Positions 35,121 to 44,159 are shown, numbered from the stretch's first letter. The stretch: 64,000 nt of DNA from Thermofilum sp. NZ13 (GCA_002855745.1 NDWX01000008.1:23059-87058); one strand, 5' to 3'. The notes: a model not told the origin generated them from the sequence alone. Program-made: numbers and translations.

Positions 35121-35465
35121 GTGGACAGAGAGATCTGGGACTGCGTTGCTAGGTGGCTCAGGCTGACGGGCCTCGCTAAAGCGCTCTGGAGGCTCAGGCA
35201 GCCGAAGCCCCTCAGCAGGGCGTTCGGCACGAGGAACACGAGGTACATAGCTAGCGTTCTCGAGAGGCTGCGCCTCGCGGGCCTTGTCAAAGAGGCTTTG
35301 GTCGGCGACGTGAGGTACGTCTACCTGACGGAGAGGGCTTGCGGCCTGCTTGCGCTGCTCGGCTACAGCCTCGAGGAGCGGGCGTGCGGGGAGCAGGCGT
35401 TCAGGCTCATCCGGCGCGGAGCCCATGAGTACCCGAAGAGGGGCCTCGGATCAGTGAAGGGGTGA
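35121..35465 (+). CDS. Small winged-helix regulator
   Basis: 114 residues. Helices WLRLTGLAKALWRL and RNTRYIASVLERLRLAGLVKEAL form a helix-turn-helix, followed by the wing (VGDVRYVYLTERACGLLALLG). It looks like a MarR/PadR-type one-domain regulator with no ligand domain. GTG start, with TATA-like gtttaaat (about 35083-35090) about 30 bases upstream. Target unknown. Confidence 0.65.
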   Translation: MDREIWDCVARWLRLTGLAKALWRLRQPKPLSRAFGTRNTRYIASVLERLRLAGLVKEALVGDVRYVYLTERACGLLALLGYSLEERACGEQAFRLIRRGAHEYPKRGLGSVKG

Positions 35466-35555
35466 ATGTGCTAGGCGCAGCCGGGTACCTCGACGCCTCG
35501 TAGTGCCTCTCAAGCACCCGGGCCCGCGGGGCAAGGAAGGCCAGCGAGGGAAAAC

Positions 35556-35837
35556 TTAAAAAGCTGCAATGCTGCGAGAACTTGATGGAAACTGCTGGTC
35601 GGCTTCTTCCACTTCTACCTCCAGTGATCCGAGCGCCAGCGCTAGGCCCCAGGCTAGCGCGGCGACGCTCATAAGCAATGCCCCCAGCGCGCAGAAGAAA
35701 AGCGCCACGAGGCGGCCGGAAGGGTCATTTGAGGAGCGGTATCCCTCGAAGCCTGCGACGAAGAACGTAAGCCCCACTAGCGCTGGCAGAAACGCCGCTG
35801 GAGAACCCTTCTCGGAGAACCTCAGCCTCCTGGGCAT
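35556..35837 (-). CDS. Small two-helix membrane protein
   Basis: About 93 residues from the ATG at 35837: a basic N-terminus (PRRLRFSEKGS), helix 1 (AAFLPALVGLTFFVAGFEG), a short loop, helix 2 (LVALFFCALGALLMSVAALAWGLALAL) and an acidic tail (LEVEVEEADQQ). TATA-like cttattag lies about 28-36 bases upstream. No family recognised. Confidence 0.55.
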   Translation of the reverse strand: MPRRLRFSEKGSPAAFLPALVGLTFFVAGFEGYRSSNDPSGRLVALFFCALGALLMSVAALAWGLALALGSLEVEVEEADQQFPSSSRSIAAF

Positions 35838-36176
35838 CCAACACCCACATAATTGCACTATCCTAACTAATAAGCGCTTCGAATCCGAGGAGCCTTAAAT
35901 AGTCATCACTCACTCTGCGAAGCCCTCACCATCTAGATACAAACCCTTGTATCCAAGACGTCGGAGTGGCCGGCCGCTCTAGAGCTAAGCCGAAAACTTG
36001 GCGAGCCGCAGGGTAAAGCCACACTGACGCTTTTGCGCTTCCCGATTTATCTTGACTCTGGAAGCACAGTAAGTCTCTATGTAGTTTCACCTAGATAATA
36101 AAAAGCGCTATTAGCATGTTTAACAGAGACGAAAATAGCCTTTAAGTGCAGACCAAAAACAAGGGCAACAGCAAGG
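35838..36176. other. Spacer upstream of the pilin gene
   Basis: About 340 bases, AT-rich towards the pilin gene. No gene or RNA pattern seen. Confidence 0.4.
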
Positions 36177-36184
36177 TTTATAAG
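36177..36184 (+). promoter_or_regulatory. TATA box of the pilin-like gene
   Basis: tttataag lies 24-31 bases before the ATG at 36208, with no Shine-Dalgarno sequence. Confidence 0.5.
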
Positions 36185-36207
36185 CAAGCCCTCCGCATAA
36201 CCATTGT

Positions 36208-36654
36208 ATGGCGAAAAGACAGGCAATAAGCCCCGTAATAGCAACGGTCATCATAGTCGCCGTCACCATCGCCGTCGCGATCGCAGTGGCCTTCTGGATG
36301 ACAGGCATTATCGGGCTCTTCACAGGCTTTGAGCAACTTACAATTGAGACGATCTATGCGACACCAAATGGTACAGGTTGGAATGTTACGATTCATGTTT
36401 CTAACAGGGGTACAAGTCCGACATCCATTACGAACATTTTAATCAATGGTGTCGATATTTCGACGTGTTCAAGAAATGTTACAGGCCCCACACTCCCGAT
36501 TGCCTTTAATCCTGGCGACAACCGGACAATAACGCTTTCAATAGCAAAGGGTACAACATGCGGTCCTACAAAGTTTACTGCTGGAGGAAGCATTGAAGTT
36601 AAGTTACACAGCTCCGGCGGCAAGGACTACCCGAAGCTTGTGGTTCTGCCTTAA
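36208..36654 (+). CDS. Archaeal type IV pilin-like protein
   Basis: 148 residues. The N-terminus MAKRQAISPVIATVIIVAVT is the archaeal class III signal: a short basic leader cut before the ISPVIATVII helix, which becomes the pilus core. The remainder is a beta domain with many NxT/S sites, ending in GGSIEVKLHSSGGKDYPKLVVLP. Its codons are clearly AT-richer than those of the flanking genes, suggesting transfer. The last 50 residues are similar to the end of the next gene. Confidence 0.85.
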   Translation: MAKRQAISPVIATVIIVAVTIAVAIAVAFWMTGIIGLFTGFEQLTIETIYATPNGTGWNVTIHVSNRGTSPTSITNILINGVDISTCSRNVTGPTLPIAFNPGDNRTITLSIAKGTTCGPTKFTAGGSIEVKLHSSGGKDYPKLVVLP

Positions 36655-36732
36655 AGGAAAAATCTTTTTTAGGTCTGTTGGAGCAGTGCTTATAAAGTTA
36701 TTTTTCTCAATAACTTTCTTGCTTGAAGGTGT

Positions 36733-37212
36733 ATGCGTAAAACTGTTGGAATCGGCTTGCTGGTTCTCGCAGTCTTTTAAGTGGTTGTGCTGGAGCCCGG
36801 AGTGGTCGCGGTGGTCTACGACCCTTTTACGGGCTCTCTCAGCGGCCCGCACATAGGGCCCTCTGTGTTTCTGAAGGCTCCGTGGCAGGGCGTGGTTAGG
36901 GGCTCCTGCGGGGTGGGGGTCGTGGAGCTTTCAGGTAGGTCTGGCTCTGCTCCGGGACCGGTGGCGGCGCGCACGCGGGACGGTGTCGAGGTGTGGGTGG
37001 ACATCAGCGAGTGCAGGGGCTCCGTGCAGGCGACCCCGAATGTGGCTGTGAACCCTCTCCCGATTCTCCCAGGCGGCTCGGCGACGATACTGCTCTCAGT
37101 GTCCAAGTCCGGGAAATGCGGTGCAACGGTGTTCATCCCCGGCCAGAGCATCGAGGTGAGGCTGCGCACGGCCTCGGGTGCGGAGTACGTGAAGCTCGTC
37201 GTCCTGCCCTGA
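36733..37212 (+). pseudogene. SPFH-like N-terminus plus pilin-like C-terminus, interrupted by an in-frame stop
   Basis: The ATG at 36733 gives a membrane-helix start (MRKTVGIGLLVLAVF), then an in-frame TAA at 36778-36780, and the same frame goes on from GTG 36781 with VVLEPGVVAVVYDPFTG, SGPHIGPSVFLKAPWQG, which resembles the start of SPFH/band-7 proteins. The last 50 residues (SATILLSVSKSGKCGATVFI, GQSIEVRLRTASGAEYVKLVVLP) match the C-terminus of the pilin-like gene just upstream. Without the stop the product would be a membrane-anchored hybrid; with it only the GTG-started cytosolic part could be made. Confidence 0.5.
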
Positions 37213-37232
37213 CCGCCGCGACCGGAGATAGA

Positions 37233-39128
37233 TCAGCCTTCTTGAGCCGCCTGAGGCTTGCTGCGGCGCTGCTTCTGCTCCTCGAGTGCTCTTAGGGTGA
37301 AGGCGACGAGCTCGGCTGTCTCCCTTGCCCTCACCTCGGGTGTGGCTCCGAGGTGGCCGCTCCTTGTCTCGACGCGCAGGTACGCGGGTGCGCCGAGGTC
37401 TAGGAGCCTGGCGGTGAGCTTGAGCGCGTGGGAAGGGTGGACGCGGTCGTCGGCGAGGCCCGTGTACGCTAGTACGAAGGGGTAGTCGGCCGGCTTGAGG
37501 TTGTGGATGGGGGAGTAGGACTCGAGTACCTTTCTGTCCTCGGGGTCGTCGGGGTCGCCGTACTCGGTGGTCCAGAGCCTGCCGAGGTGGAGCCTGTGGT
37601 AGCGGAGCATGTCGGTGAGCGGGTAGCCGGCGAGGGCCACGTCGAGGAGCTCGGGCCTCCTAGCCAGTACGGCGGCGACGAGGAGCCCCCCGTTGCTCCT
37701 GCCGGTCGCGACGGTCATGTAGCCCCTAGCCCTGTAGTGCTCCAGGAACGCCTCGAAGTCCTCGAACACCCTCACCTTGTTCCCGCGCATCCCGGCCCTG
37801 TGCCACTCCTCCCCGTACTCGAAGCCACCCCTGAGGTTCGTCGAGACGAAGGCCGCGCCGGCCTCTAGGAGCATAACGGCCTCTGGCTGGAAGCGGGGCT
37901 TGACCGGCAGCGCGAACCCCCCGTAGCCGTACACCACCGCCACCCTGTCGTCAGGGGCGGCCCTGCTCCTCACCTCGAAGCCGTGCACCCTCGTCCCGTC
38001 GCGCGAGGGGACCCACAGCTCCCTGACCTCCAGCCCGAGGGGAAGCGAGGAGCCCTCGACCAGCCTCGCGCCCCCCTGGTCTACGAGGTAGAGCTTGCTC
38101 GGGGTGTCGAAGGACTCGTACCTCGCCAGCGCCGCGCCGAAGCCCCTGGAGAGGATGGTGACGCTGCCCGGCCCCTCGCCTAGCCCCACCTCCCCTGCAT
38201 GCTCTCCCTCCGGGCTGTAGAGCTCGAGCCTGTTCGCGCCGTCGACGAGCCTCACCGCGAGGAGCCTCCCGCCGACGAGTGCGGCGTCCTCGATGGGGTA
38301 GGCCTCGGCCCTCAAGATTACCCTGGCCCCCCGGCCAACCTCGACGACCTGGCCCAGGCTGTGCTCGTAGCTAAGCACGTAGCTGCGGCCCCCGAGCCTG
38401 CCCACCGGGTAGGCCTTGGAGCCTCCGGGGTCGTAGAGCAGCCTGAAGCCGCCGCCTGCGAGCTCGTACACGAGGGACCTCGACCAGCCGTGAAAAGCTA
38501 CGGCGTACACCGACTCCCCGTCGCCCGCGAGGTGGACTAGCCAGTTCGTGCCCAGGCCCTCGCCGAAGACCAGCTCCTCCCCGGCCCCGAGCTCCGCCTC
38601 GAACACCCTGCTCGCCGGCGCCTCGACGCCGTCCGGAGCTGTGCCGGACCTGTAAGTGCGGACGTACAGGAACCTCTCCCTCGTGAGCCAGACGGGGGGC
38701 GAGACGTAGCCCTCTGGCCCCTCGATACGCTCGCCGGTCTCGGTGTCGACGATGAGCGTGCGCGCGTAGTCCGAGCCGGCCCTCGTGTGCAGGGCGGCCA
38801 GCATCCTCCCGTCCCTGCTCGCGCTGATCGATGCAACGACGGTGTCGCCGCCGAGCTCCCGCGCGTCCAGCACCGTCTGCGGCTCCGCGTCGCCGGTGCT
38901 GTACCTCTTGACGGTAAAGGTGCCACGCTCCCTGGTCAGGGCGTAGAGGCCCCCCTCGAAGAGCGCCGCGTCGACCACGTAGGGCAGGCTGTGGAGCTCC
39001 AGCGCGCGCTGGTAGAGGGCATCAGCGAGGGGCGAGACGAACTCCCTGAACCTCCGGTTCTGCTCCTCGATGAAGGCCTTCACGCAGGGGTCCTCGAGGT
39101 CCTCGAGCCAGTCGTAGCCGCTAGACAC
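37233..39128 (-). CDS. Prolyl oligopeptidase family serine peptidase (S9A)
   Basis: 631 residues with the two-domain layout of the family: N-terminal seven-bladed propeller region up to about residue 365 and a C-terminal alpha/beta hydrolase with Ser478 in GRSNGG, Asp560/561 in LADDRVHPSHAL and His592 in SGHLG. The LRGGFEYGEEWHRAG block and YSPIHN are typical of prolyl endopeptidases. It is cytosolic (no signal) and cleaves short proline-containing peptides. Confidence 0.93.
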   Translation of the reverse strand: MSSGYDWLEDLEDPCVKAFIEEQNRRFREFVSPLADALYQRALELHSLPYVVDAALFEGGLYALTRERGTFTVKRYSTGDAEPQTVLDARELGGDTVVASISASRDGRMLAALHTRAGSDYARTLIVDTETGERIEGPEGYVSPPVWLTRERFLYVRTYRSGTAPDGVEAPASRVFEAELGAGEELVFGEGLGTNWLVHLAGDGESVYAVAFHGWSRSLVYELAGGGFRLLYDPGGSKAYPVGRLGGRSYVLSYEHSLGQVVEVGRGARVILRAEAYPIEDAALVGGRLLAVRLVDGANRLELYSPEGEHAGEVGLGEGPGSVTILSRGFGAALARYESFDTPSKLYLVDQGGARLVEGSSLPLGLEVRELWVPSRDGTRVHGFEVRSRAAPDDRVAVVYGYGGFALPVKPRFQPEAVMLLEAGAAFVSTNLRGGFEYGEEWHRAGMRGNKVRVFEDFEAFLEHYRARGYMTVATGRSNGGLLVAAVLARRPELLDVALAGYPLTDMLRYHRLHLGRLWTTEYGDPDDPEDRKVLESYSPIHNLKPADYPFVLAYTGLADDRVHPSHALKLTARLLDLGAPAYLRVETRSGHLGATPEVRARETAELVAFTLRALEEQKQRRSKPQAAQEG

Positions 39129-39331
39129 GGTCCATGCACGCGGCTTTCGAATATAAAAGTTACGTCGGTGGAATCATCCCTAGCATACGGGTGAGGCGTT
39201 TTCCCAAGAGCCTTTGCAATCCAGCCGGGGACTGGGGTGCAAACTCCAACCGGCTTCCTCGCACGCGAACGGTCGGATGTGCACGAAACCCTTTTAAGCT
39301 GAGATGGAGTGGTTTGCCGCAGGGAGCGGGG

Positions 39332-40135
39332 TTGGAGTTGCTCAGCAAGGAGGAGAGGCTGAGGATCCTGAGGACGGTCGCGGAGGACGAGGAGTTCAGG
39401 CACGCGCTGATGGGCGCGCTTGGCTACTCCGAGCTCCTCTCAAACCTCGAGAAGATATGGGAGGAGGTCAAGGCGCTCCGCGAGGAGATCAAAGGGCTCA
39501 GAGAGGAGCAGGCGAAGATATGGAGGGAAATCGAGGAGATCAAGCTTGAGCAGGCGAAGATCTGGCAGGAGATACGGGCTATAAGGGAGGAGACCAAGAA
39601 GATCTGGCAGGAGATAGAGGGCATCAAGCGCGAGCAGGCCAAGATATGGGAGGAGATCAAAGCGCTCAGGGAGGAGGCGAACAAGCTCTGGAAGGAGGTC
39701 AGAGACCTCAAGGAGGGGCAGAGGAGGCTTGAGGAGGGCCTAGAGAAGGTATGGGGTGCGCTCTTCCATGGTTTCTCGCAGCTCAGTAAGTTCGCCGGGG
39801 TGACGTTCGAGGAGTTCGTGAGGACGCTTCTGACGGACCTCTTCCGGAGGCACGGCGAGATACCGGAGGGCGCTGAGCTGAAGCGGGCCGTGATTGACGG
39901 GGAGGAGGTGGACATTTTCCTCGAGGACCCGCTCATCGTCGGCGAGGTGACGGCGCGCGCGGAGCCCGACGAGCTGGAGAAGCTCCTCAGGAAGGCGAGG
40001 AGGGCGGAGGAGATCTACGGGAGGAGGGCGAGGCGCATCCTCATCGTCGAGACCGCGGACGCGGCTGTAGCCAGGGAGCTCAGGAGGAGGGCCAGAGAAG
40101 AGGGCGTGGAGCTGGTGATCGGGAGGGAGGTCTGA
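39332..40135 (+). CDS. Coiled-coil protein with PD-(D/E)XK-like domain (DUF3782 type)
   Basis: 267 residues from a TTG, with TATA-like cttttaag (about 39291) some 40 bases upstream. After a short helical start (DEEFRHALMGALGYSELLSNLEKIW) comes a coiled coil of 14-residue units (IWEEIKALREE-type) and then a domain with FEEFVRTLLTDLFRRHGEIP, a D-x12-E pair (EEVDIFLEDPLIVGEVTAR) and ILIVETADA, as in DUF3782 / PD-(D/E)XK nuclease-like proteins. Function unknown. The first 110 residues are almost identical to the fused segment at 63628-64000. Confidence 0.8.
   Translation: MELLSKEERLRILRTVAEDEEFRHALMGALGYSELLSNLEKIWEEVKALREEIKGLREEQAKIWREIEEIKLEQAKIWQEIRAIREETKKIWQEIEGIKREQAKIWEEIKALREEANKLWKEVRDLKEGQRRLEEGLEKVWGALFHGFSQLSKFAGVTFEEFVRTLLTDLFRRHGEIPEGAELKRAVIDGEEVDIFLEDPLIVGEVTARAEPDELEKLLRKARRAEEIYGRRARRILIVETADAAVARELRRRAREEGVELVIGREV
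39450..39710 (+). repeat. 42-bp in-frame coding repeats
   Basis: Imperfect units of 42 bases (14 codons) around aagatctgggaggagatcaa, each encoding an IWxEIxxIKxEQAK-type turn of the coiled coil. They continue uninterrupted in the gene frame. The same repeat family occurs at 63690-64000. Confidence 0.7.
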
Positions 40136-40165
40136 GGCTCGCCGGCGCGCGCCACCCCTCACCGA

Positions 40166-40942
40166 TCACCCCTGAGCCCCGCTTTGCCGCGTCTTCAGCC
40201 TGTACACCTCGAGGCTCAGCGACGGCCTGTTTGCCTCGTAGAAGCTCGCCGCCCTGAGGTCGCTTGTGGTCCCGCGGGCGCTCCTGAACACCCTCACCAC
40301 GCTCACACGCTTCGCGCCAAGCTCCCGGGCAAGGCTGAGGAGCTCCGCGAGGATCCTCGTCCCGACCCTTCTCCTCCAGTAGCGTCTGGCGACGTGCACC
40401 CCGTAGTCTATGTTGAAGTTCCGCGCGTTGAGGTATGCTAATGCGACGGGCTCGCCGCCCAGGAAGCCGGCGACCACCCGGTGGTCTCCAGGTCTCGGTG
40501 GCACGAAGAAGCCCCAGCTCTGCTTCTGCACCCTCTCGAACGCGGCCATGTCTTCGCTGCTCCACTCGCGGTACACCCTGACCTCGACCTCCCTGTTGGG
40601 CTCCAGAACCTCGGCGTTCGGGCCCCAGAAGTAGAGAACCGACTTGGCGTCGACCAGGCTTGCGTCAAACGGTGTGCCCTTAGGGACGACCAGGATCACC
40701 GCCGATCCGCCCACCCTGCTCAGAAGTGCGGGCAGGTCTGTGGGCGCGGGCGAGCTACAGACAACTAGGCTTGCATCGACTACTCTCCTCCTCACAAGCC
40801 ACTTTACGCTAACTACCGCGGCCTCCACGCTCAAGCCCACCAGCGAGATAGATGCTGCGTTCTTCGCCCAGAATACCCTCAGCTTCCCCAGCTCCCTGTA
40901 CCACTCCACAAACTCCTCGAAGCTCTCGAAGCCCAGCAGCAT
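40166..40942 (-). CDS. GNAT-family acetyltransferase with N-terminal extension
   Basis: 258 residues. The C-terminal half has the GNAT fold: a strand with AFLGGEPVALAYLNARN-like content (FLGGEPVALAYLNARNF), VHVARRYWRRRVGTRILAELLSLA with the acetyl-CoA-binding R-x-x-x-G segment, and a last strand (GAKRVSVVRVF). The N-terminal 120 residues form a separate alpha/beta part (VVCSSPAPTDLPALLSRVGGSAVILVVP) without recognised family. The acetyl acceptor is unknown. Confidence 0.75.
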   Translation of the reverse strand: MLLGFESFEEFVEWYRELGKLRVFWAKNAASISLVGLSVEAAVVSVKWLVRRRVVDASLVVCSSPAPTDLPALLSRVGGSAVILVVPKGTPFDASLVDAKSVLYFWGPNAEVLEPNREVEVRVYREWSSEDMAAFERVQKQSWGFFVPPRPGDHRVVAGFLGGEPVALAYLNARNFNIDYGVHVARRYWRRRVGTRILAELLSLARELGAKRVSVVRVFRSARGTTSDLRAASFYEANRPSLSLEVYRLKTRQSGAQG

Positions 40943-41412
40943 ACCTCTAGCCTCTAGAGCCGCCTGAAATGCTTTTTTCCCACTGGCGCGAAGCCCAAAG
41001 CCCTGCGCTTACGACCGCGAACCGGTCGACGTCGAGGCCTTCGCAACAGCGCCTCACCTATATTTGTGCTTCAGTAGAGACCCCCACTCGCGTGGGCATC
41101 AGCTGGAGCCTGGATGTCAGCACCCCGAGGTATCGGGATAACAAGGGTGAAAAGGCAGGGCTTTTGTGGCGAGAAGAGTTTTCCTGGGAGCAAGCAGAAT
41201 AGCTAGATGCCCACCGCCACGGGGTAGTCTGCAAGGTCGGAGCGGGGGTACCTGTCTAGTTTGCTGGAGAAGGTAGCACTCACTACGTTGGCAGGAGAGC
41301 ATGGAGCGTGGTCGAGCAGAGGGGCATCGGCGTTGCCAGCGCCCAGGCTGGATTCCCTGGGGGTTAGGCGGCTTGGGACGGCTGGAGACCGTTGCATGCT
41401 TCACGCGGCGCC
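40943..41412. other. Intergenic stretch without a supported gene
   Basis: 470 bases with open frames on both strands (for example 40969-41202 and 41203-41397) but no recognisable domain, promoter or repeat. Could be decayed coding or mobile DNA; nothing decides it. Confidence 0.4.
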
Positions 41413-41836
41413 TCATAGCCACCGCTGGGGCCTCTCGCTACCCCTTAGCCTGTCCTCGTCCCTGAACCTCCAGAGCCCCTCGCCTGGGTCAACGAGCACT
41501 ATCCCCAGCTTCCCGATGATCTTGTCGTTGAGCAGGACCTCGTCGCTCAGCTCGGAGACCACGATGTCGGCGGGCACGCTCTCCGAGTCCCTATCCCCCG
41601 CTAGGACGGTGACCCTGCCGGCCCCAGGCACCCACACAACCCTCACGTAGCCTGAAGCCGACACGTAGGTTTCCGTCCTCGAGCCCGGGGGCGGAGGCAA
41701 GAGCCCGAGCTCCTCAGCGGCCCTCAGAGGGGAGGAGAACCTCCGGTACATTGGTCTCGTAGCCCGTGTTGAGGAGCGCGGTCGCGACGAGCTGCCTCCC
41801 ACCGCTCTCAATCCTGACTCTTACCCTCACCCCCAC
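41413..41836 (-). pseudogene. Retropepsin-like gene with frameshift and Asn in place of the catalytic Asp
   Basis: Starting at GTG 41830 or 41836, the frame reads VRVRIESGGRQLVATALLNTGYETNVPEVLLP, then an apparent one-base shift near 41730-41735 leads into LRAAEELGLLPPP and the family's C-terminus (DEVLLNDKIIGKLGIVLVDPGEG). The active-site loop would be NTGYE rather than DTGYE. Thus the gene lost both its frame and its catalytic residue. The GTG at 41830 has a GGAG sequence at suitable distance. Confidence 0.6.
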
Positions 41837-42138
41837 TCCTTTCCCCAGGCCTGAGAGGCCTCAGGTAGCCCAGCCTCCCCGAGGGCTTCAGTGGCCTCAG
41901 GTAGCCGATCCTCTTCTCCACGAGTAGCACCCGTGTACCACTGGGCATTCCGAGTTTTAAGCTTTCTGGAGCGTTCTCCTGTCCTCATCCCGTGCGACGC
42001 GGGATGAGCTTCTAGGCGTTGCTGAACACCACCTGCCTCCAGCGTTGCCGCCACGCTCTACGCGCTTTGAGTTTCCGGGTGGGAAGCCACAACAAGTTTT
42101 TTATATTGGTATTCTGTATTGTAAATCGAGGCCGGAGG
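41837..42138. other. Spacer with a short direct repeat and promoter
   Basis: ggcctcaggtagcc occurs twice (about 41857-41870 and 41892-41905). Near the end the T-rich gttttttatattgg (about 42095-42108) is a likely TATA box for the secreted protein gene at 42139. No gene seen. Confidence 0.45.
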
Positions 42139-43047
42139 GTGAATAGGGTAGCTAGGTCAAGGGTCTTATTCGCAGCTACTGTCGTGGTACTCCTGGCTCT
42201 GGCTGTATCACTGCTGGCAGGCTCCTTTGTTAAAGCACCGCTTGCCAGCTCCTACCGGGAGGCCGAGGAAGTGGCCCGCAGCATCACCGGCTACGCGAGC
42301 CTAGACTACGTGCAGATTGGGACCATAGAGCTCAGGCCCGATTACGCACCCCTAGACCCAAGCTCGCTTCAGCTGAGCCCACCGGACGGCCTTGCAGCCC
42401 GGTTCGCCGTGGCTGACAAGCGAACAGGGGCGGTGTACGTCCTCTTCTCGGACTCGAACCTAACGCGTCGCGTGCTCGCGGTCTTGCACCGCGGCGACGT
42501 GAGGTTTATCGAGCTCAAGCTTAGGAAGGTGGACGAGCGGGAGTTCCAGGGATCCACGTACACCCAGGAGGTGACCACGGACAAGGGTACCGAGAGGATG
42601 GTAGGCATATCCAAGTGCCGCGCGATCTACTACGAGAGCTACACCGACGAGCCAGCCAAACTCGACGTAGTCGTGCCCCAGTTCACTACGGCTTACGTCG
42701 ACTGCCACTACACGACCCAGATCGGCGGCGCAAACCTGGTGACGACGCACGCGGCCGCCTGGATCGACTACATACCTAATAGCACCATACTCGCCGTCAA
42801 CGACGTCTCCTACGACCAGATACAAGCCCCCGTCGTTAGCAAGTGCTGGTTCAGCTCGAGGAGCTCCGTCGCCTCGACTTCCGCCTCTGTCCGGGCGGAG
42901 GGCAAGTATCTCATCTGCTATTACGGCATACGCTTCTCGCCCTCAACTCAGTGGACGCAGTTCAGCCAATTCGTCTTCTGGGTTAACGGCCAGGTAAGTT
43001 GCTCAGGGTCTCACTCCGCTTGGGTCGCCCTTACTTGCGATTGCTAA
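42139..43047 (+). CDS. Secreted or N-anchored protein of unknown function
   Basis: About 302 residues from the GTG at 42139, where the protein starts with a signal/anchor (RVARSRVLFAATVVVLLALAVSLLAGSFV). The GTG follows GGAGG closely. The exported part is beta-rich with six cysteines spread over the last 140 residues (SKCRAIYYES, VDCHYTT, SKCWFSS, YLICYYG, VSCSGS, LTCDC), which could form disulfides as common in hyperthermophiles. No domain recognised. The longer upstream frame has no coding character. Confidence 0.7.
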   Translation: MNRVARSRVLFAATVVVLLALAVSLLAGSFVKAPLASSYREAEEVARSITGYASLDYVQIGTIELRPDYAPLDPSSLQLSPPDGLAARFAVADKRTGAVYVLFSDSNLTRRVLAVLHRGDVRFIELKLRKVDEREFQGSTYTQEVTTDKGTERMVGISKCRAIYYESYTDEPAKLDVVVPQFTTAYVDCHYTTQIGGANLVTTHAAAWIDYIPNSTILAVNDVSYDQIQAPVVSKCWFSSRSSVASTSASVRAEGKYLICYYGIRFSPSTQWTQFSQFVFWVNGQVSCSGSHSAWVALTCDC

Positions 43048-43138
43048 AAAATACCTTTTCTCTCATTTATTTGACGGTGCCTCAATGGCGCGGTTTTTCC
43101 GTTATTCCGCGCGTGCCTGGCTATGCTGAAGCAATCGT

Positions 43139-43702
43139 CTAGGCATTCTCGTCGCGCTTGACGGATATGCTGAAGCTGGGCTTGTCCCACCGGTGCCGGT
43201 GCGGGTGGTGCTTTCTTAGAATCTCGAACACCTCGTCGAGCCTCGCCTGCCAGTCGGGGACCCTGTAGTCGTCTGGGTCGATGAACCTGTAGCTCGTGAG
43301 GGGCTTGATGTCGAGCACGGGGGTGCCTGAGAAGCAGTCGCAGCCGGCCACGAACAAAACCCTGCCGCTCCTTTTCAGCAGGTGGACTGTTGTCAAGGCG
43401 ATGGGGTTCGGCCTGAAGGGGCTGGCGACGGCGAACACCCCGACTTCCGGCATTAACTCGTCGCTCACCCCCAGCCTCTGGACGACGTCCTTGAAGATCC
43501 TGACGGGCTTCGTCCTCAGGGGTAGGCGCTGCGCCTTGTGCATGAAGGTTATGAGTATCAGGTGCGAGAAGCCGTCGATCCCGCCCAGCGCCTCAGCGTA
43601 CTCCTCGTCGACCTCTACGAAGGCCTCGACGGCCCCGGCTCTTCTGACCTGCTCGTCTGTGTAGCCGTGGTAGACGTAGCCGATGGGCTTTACCTCGAGC
43701 AC
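43139..43702 (-). CDS. trmO: TrmO-type tRNA (N6-threonylcarbamoyladenosine-37) methyltransferase
   Basis: 187 residues of the UPF0066/TsaA family. The beta-barrel start (LEVKPIGYVYHG) and the signature FAVASPFRPNPIALTTVHLLK are intact, followed by LDIKPLTSYRFIDPDD. Members use S-adenosylmethionine to N-methylate t6A37 in tRNA. Start is a GTG at 43702. It is divergent from the Trm112-like gene 52 bases away, so two tRNA-modification genes share a promoter region. Confidence 0.9.
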   Translation of the reverse strand: MLEVKPIGYVYHGYTDEQVRRAGAVEAFVEVDEEYAEALGGIDGFSHLILITFMHKAQRLPLRTKPVRIFKDVVQRLGVSDELMPEVGVFAVASPFRPNPIALTTVHLLKRSGRVLFVAGCDCFSGTPVLDIKPLTSYRFIDPDDYRVPDWQARLDEVFEILRKHHPHRHRWDKPSFSISVKRDENA

Positions 43703-43754
43703 TTGTACGCGTGTCGACTGAAATATTTAAACGTAAGCTGGTAATACGCTCACC

Positions 43755-44159
43755 GTGAGGTACTACGCCCTCGACGTGCTAGCATGCCCCTACTGCCACG
43801 CGTTCCCGCTGAAGCTGGTGGTGCTGGAGGAGAGGAGGGGCCCCATGAAGTACCCCTGGCCGAGCAAGCCCTTCTGCGACTACGTCTGCGCGTTCAGGGG
43901 CGTCGAGGTTGCGAAGTGCGAGAGCTGCGAGTGCGAGGAGTGCTTCAGCCGGGAGGTGGTGAGCGGCGTGCTTGTGTGCCCGAAGTGCGGCAGGTGGTTT
44001 GCCGTGGTTGAAGGCGTGCCTCAGCTACTGCCCGACGAGGCTAGGGATTTCGACGCTGAGAGGGCTCTGCTTTCAAGGTTCAGGGAGAAGCTAGAGCGGC
44101 TCGACCCCGAGGTCGCTAGGCGCGTGTTCGAAGACTCGCATGCCCGGGAAACGAGGTAG
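43755..44159 (+). CDS. trm112: Trm112-family zinc-binding methyltransferase activator
   Basis: 134 residues. N-terminal YYALDVLACPYCHAFPLKLVV and C-terminal VVSGVLVCPKCGRWFAVVEGVPQLLPDE supply the four zinc-ligand cysteines typical of Trm112, which activates tRNA, rRNA and protein methyltransferases by binding them. A middle insert carries extra cysteines (KCESCECEECF) that are not part of the usual fold and might bind a second metal. GTG start. Confidence 0.8.
   Translation: MRYYALDVLACPYCHAFPLKLVVLEERRGPMKYPWPSKPFCDYVCAFRGVEVAKCESCECEECFSREVVSGVLVCPKCGRWFAVVEGVPQLLPDEARDFDAERALLSRFREKLERLDPEVARRVFEDSHARETR

Noticed and set aside
39450..39710. Periodic 42-bp repeats, considered as a CRISPR or tandem satellite
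   Set aside because: The units are in frame, imperfect, without spacers, and encode a coiled coil.
40969..41397. Open frames on both strands between the GNAT and retropepsin-like genes
   Set aside because: No recognisable domain or promoter; composition does not resemble the confirmed genes.
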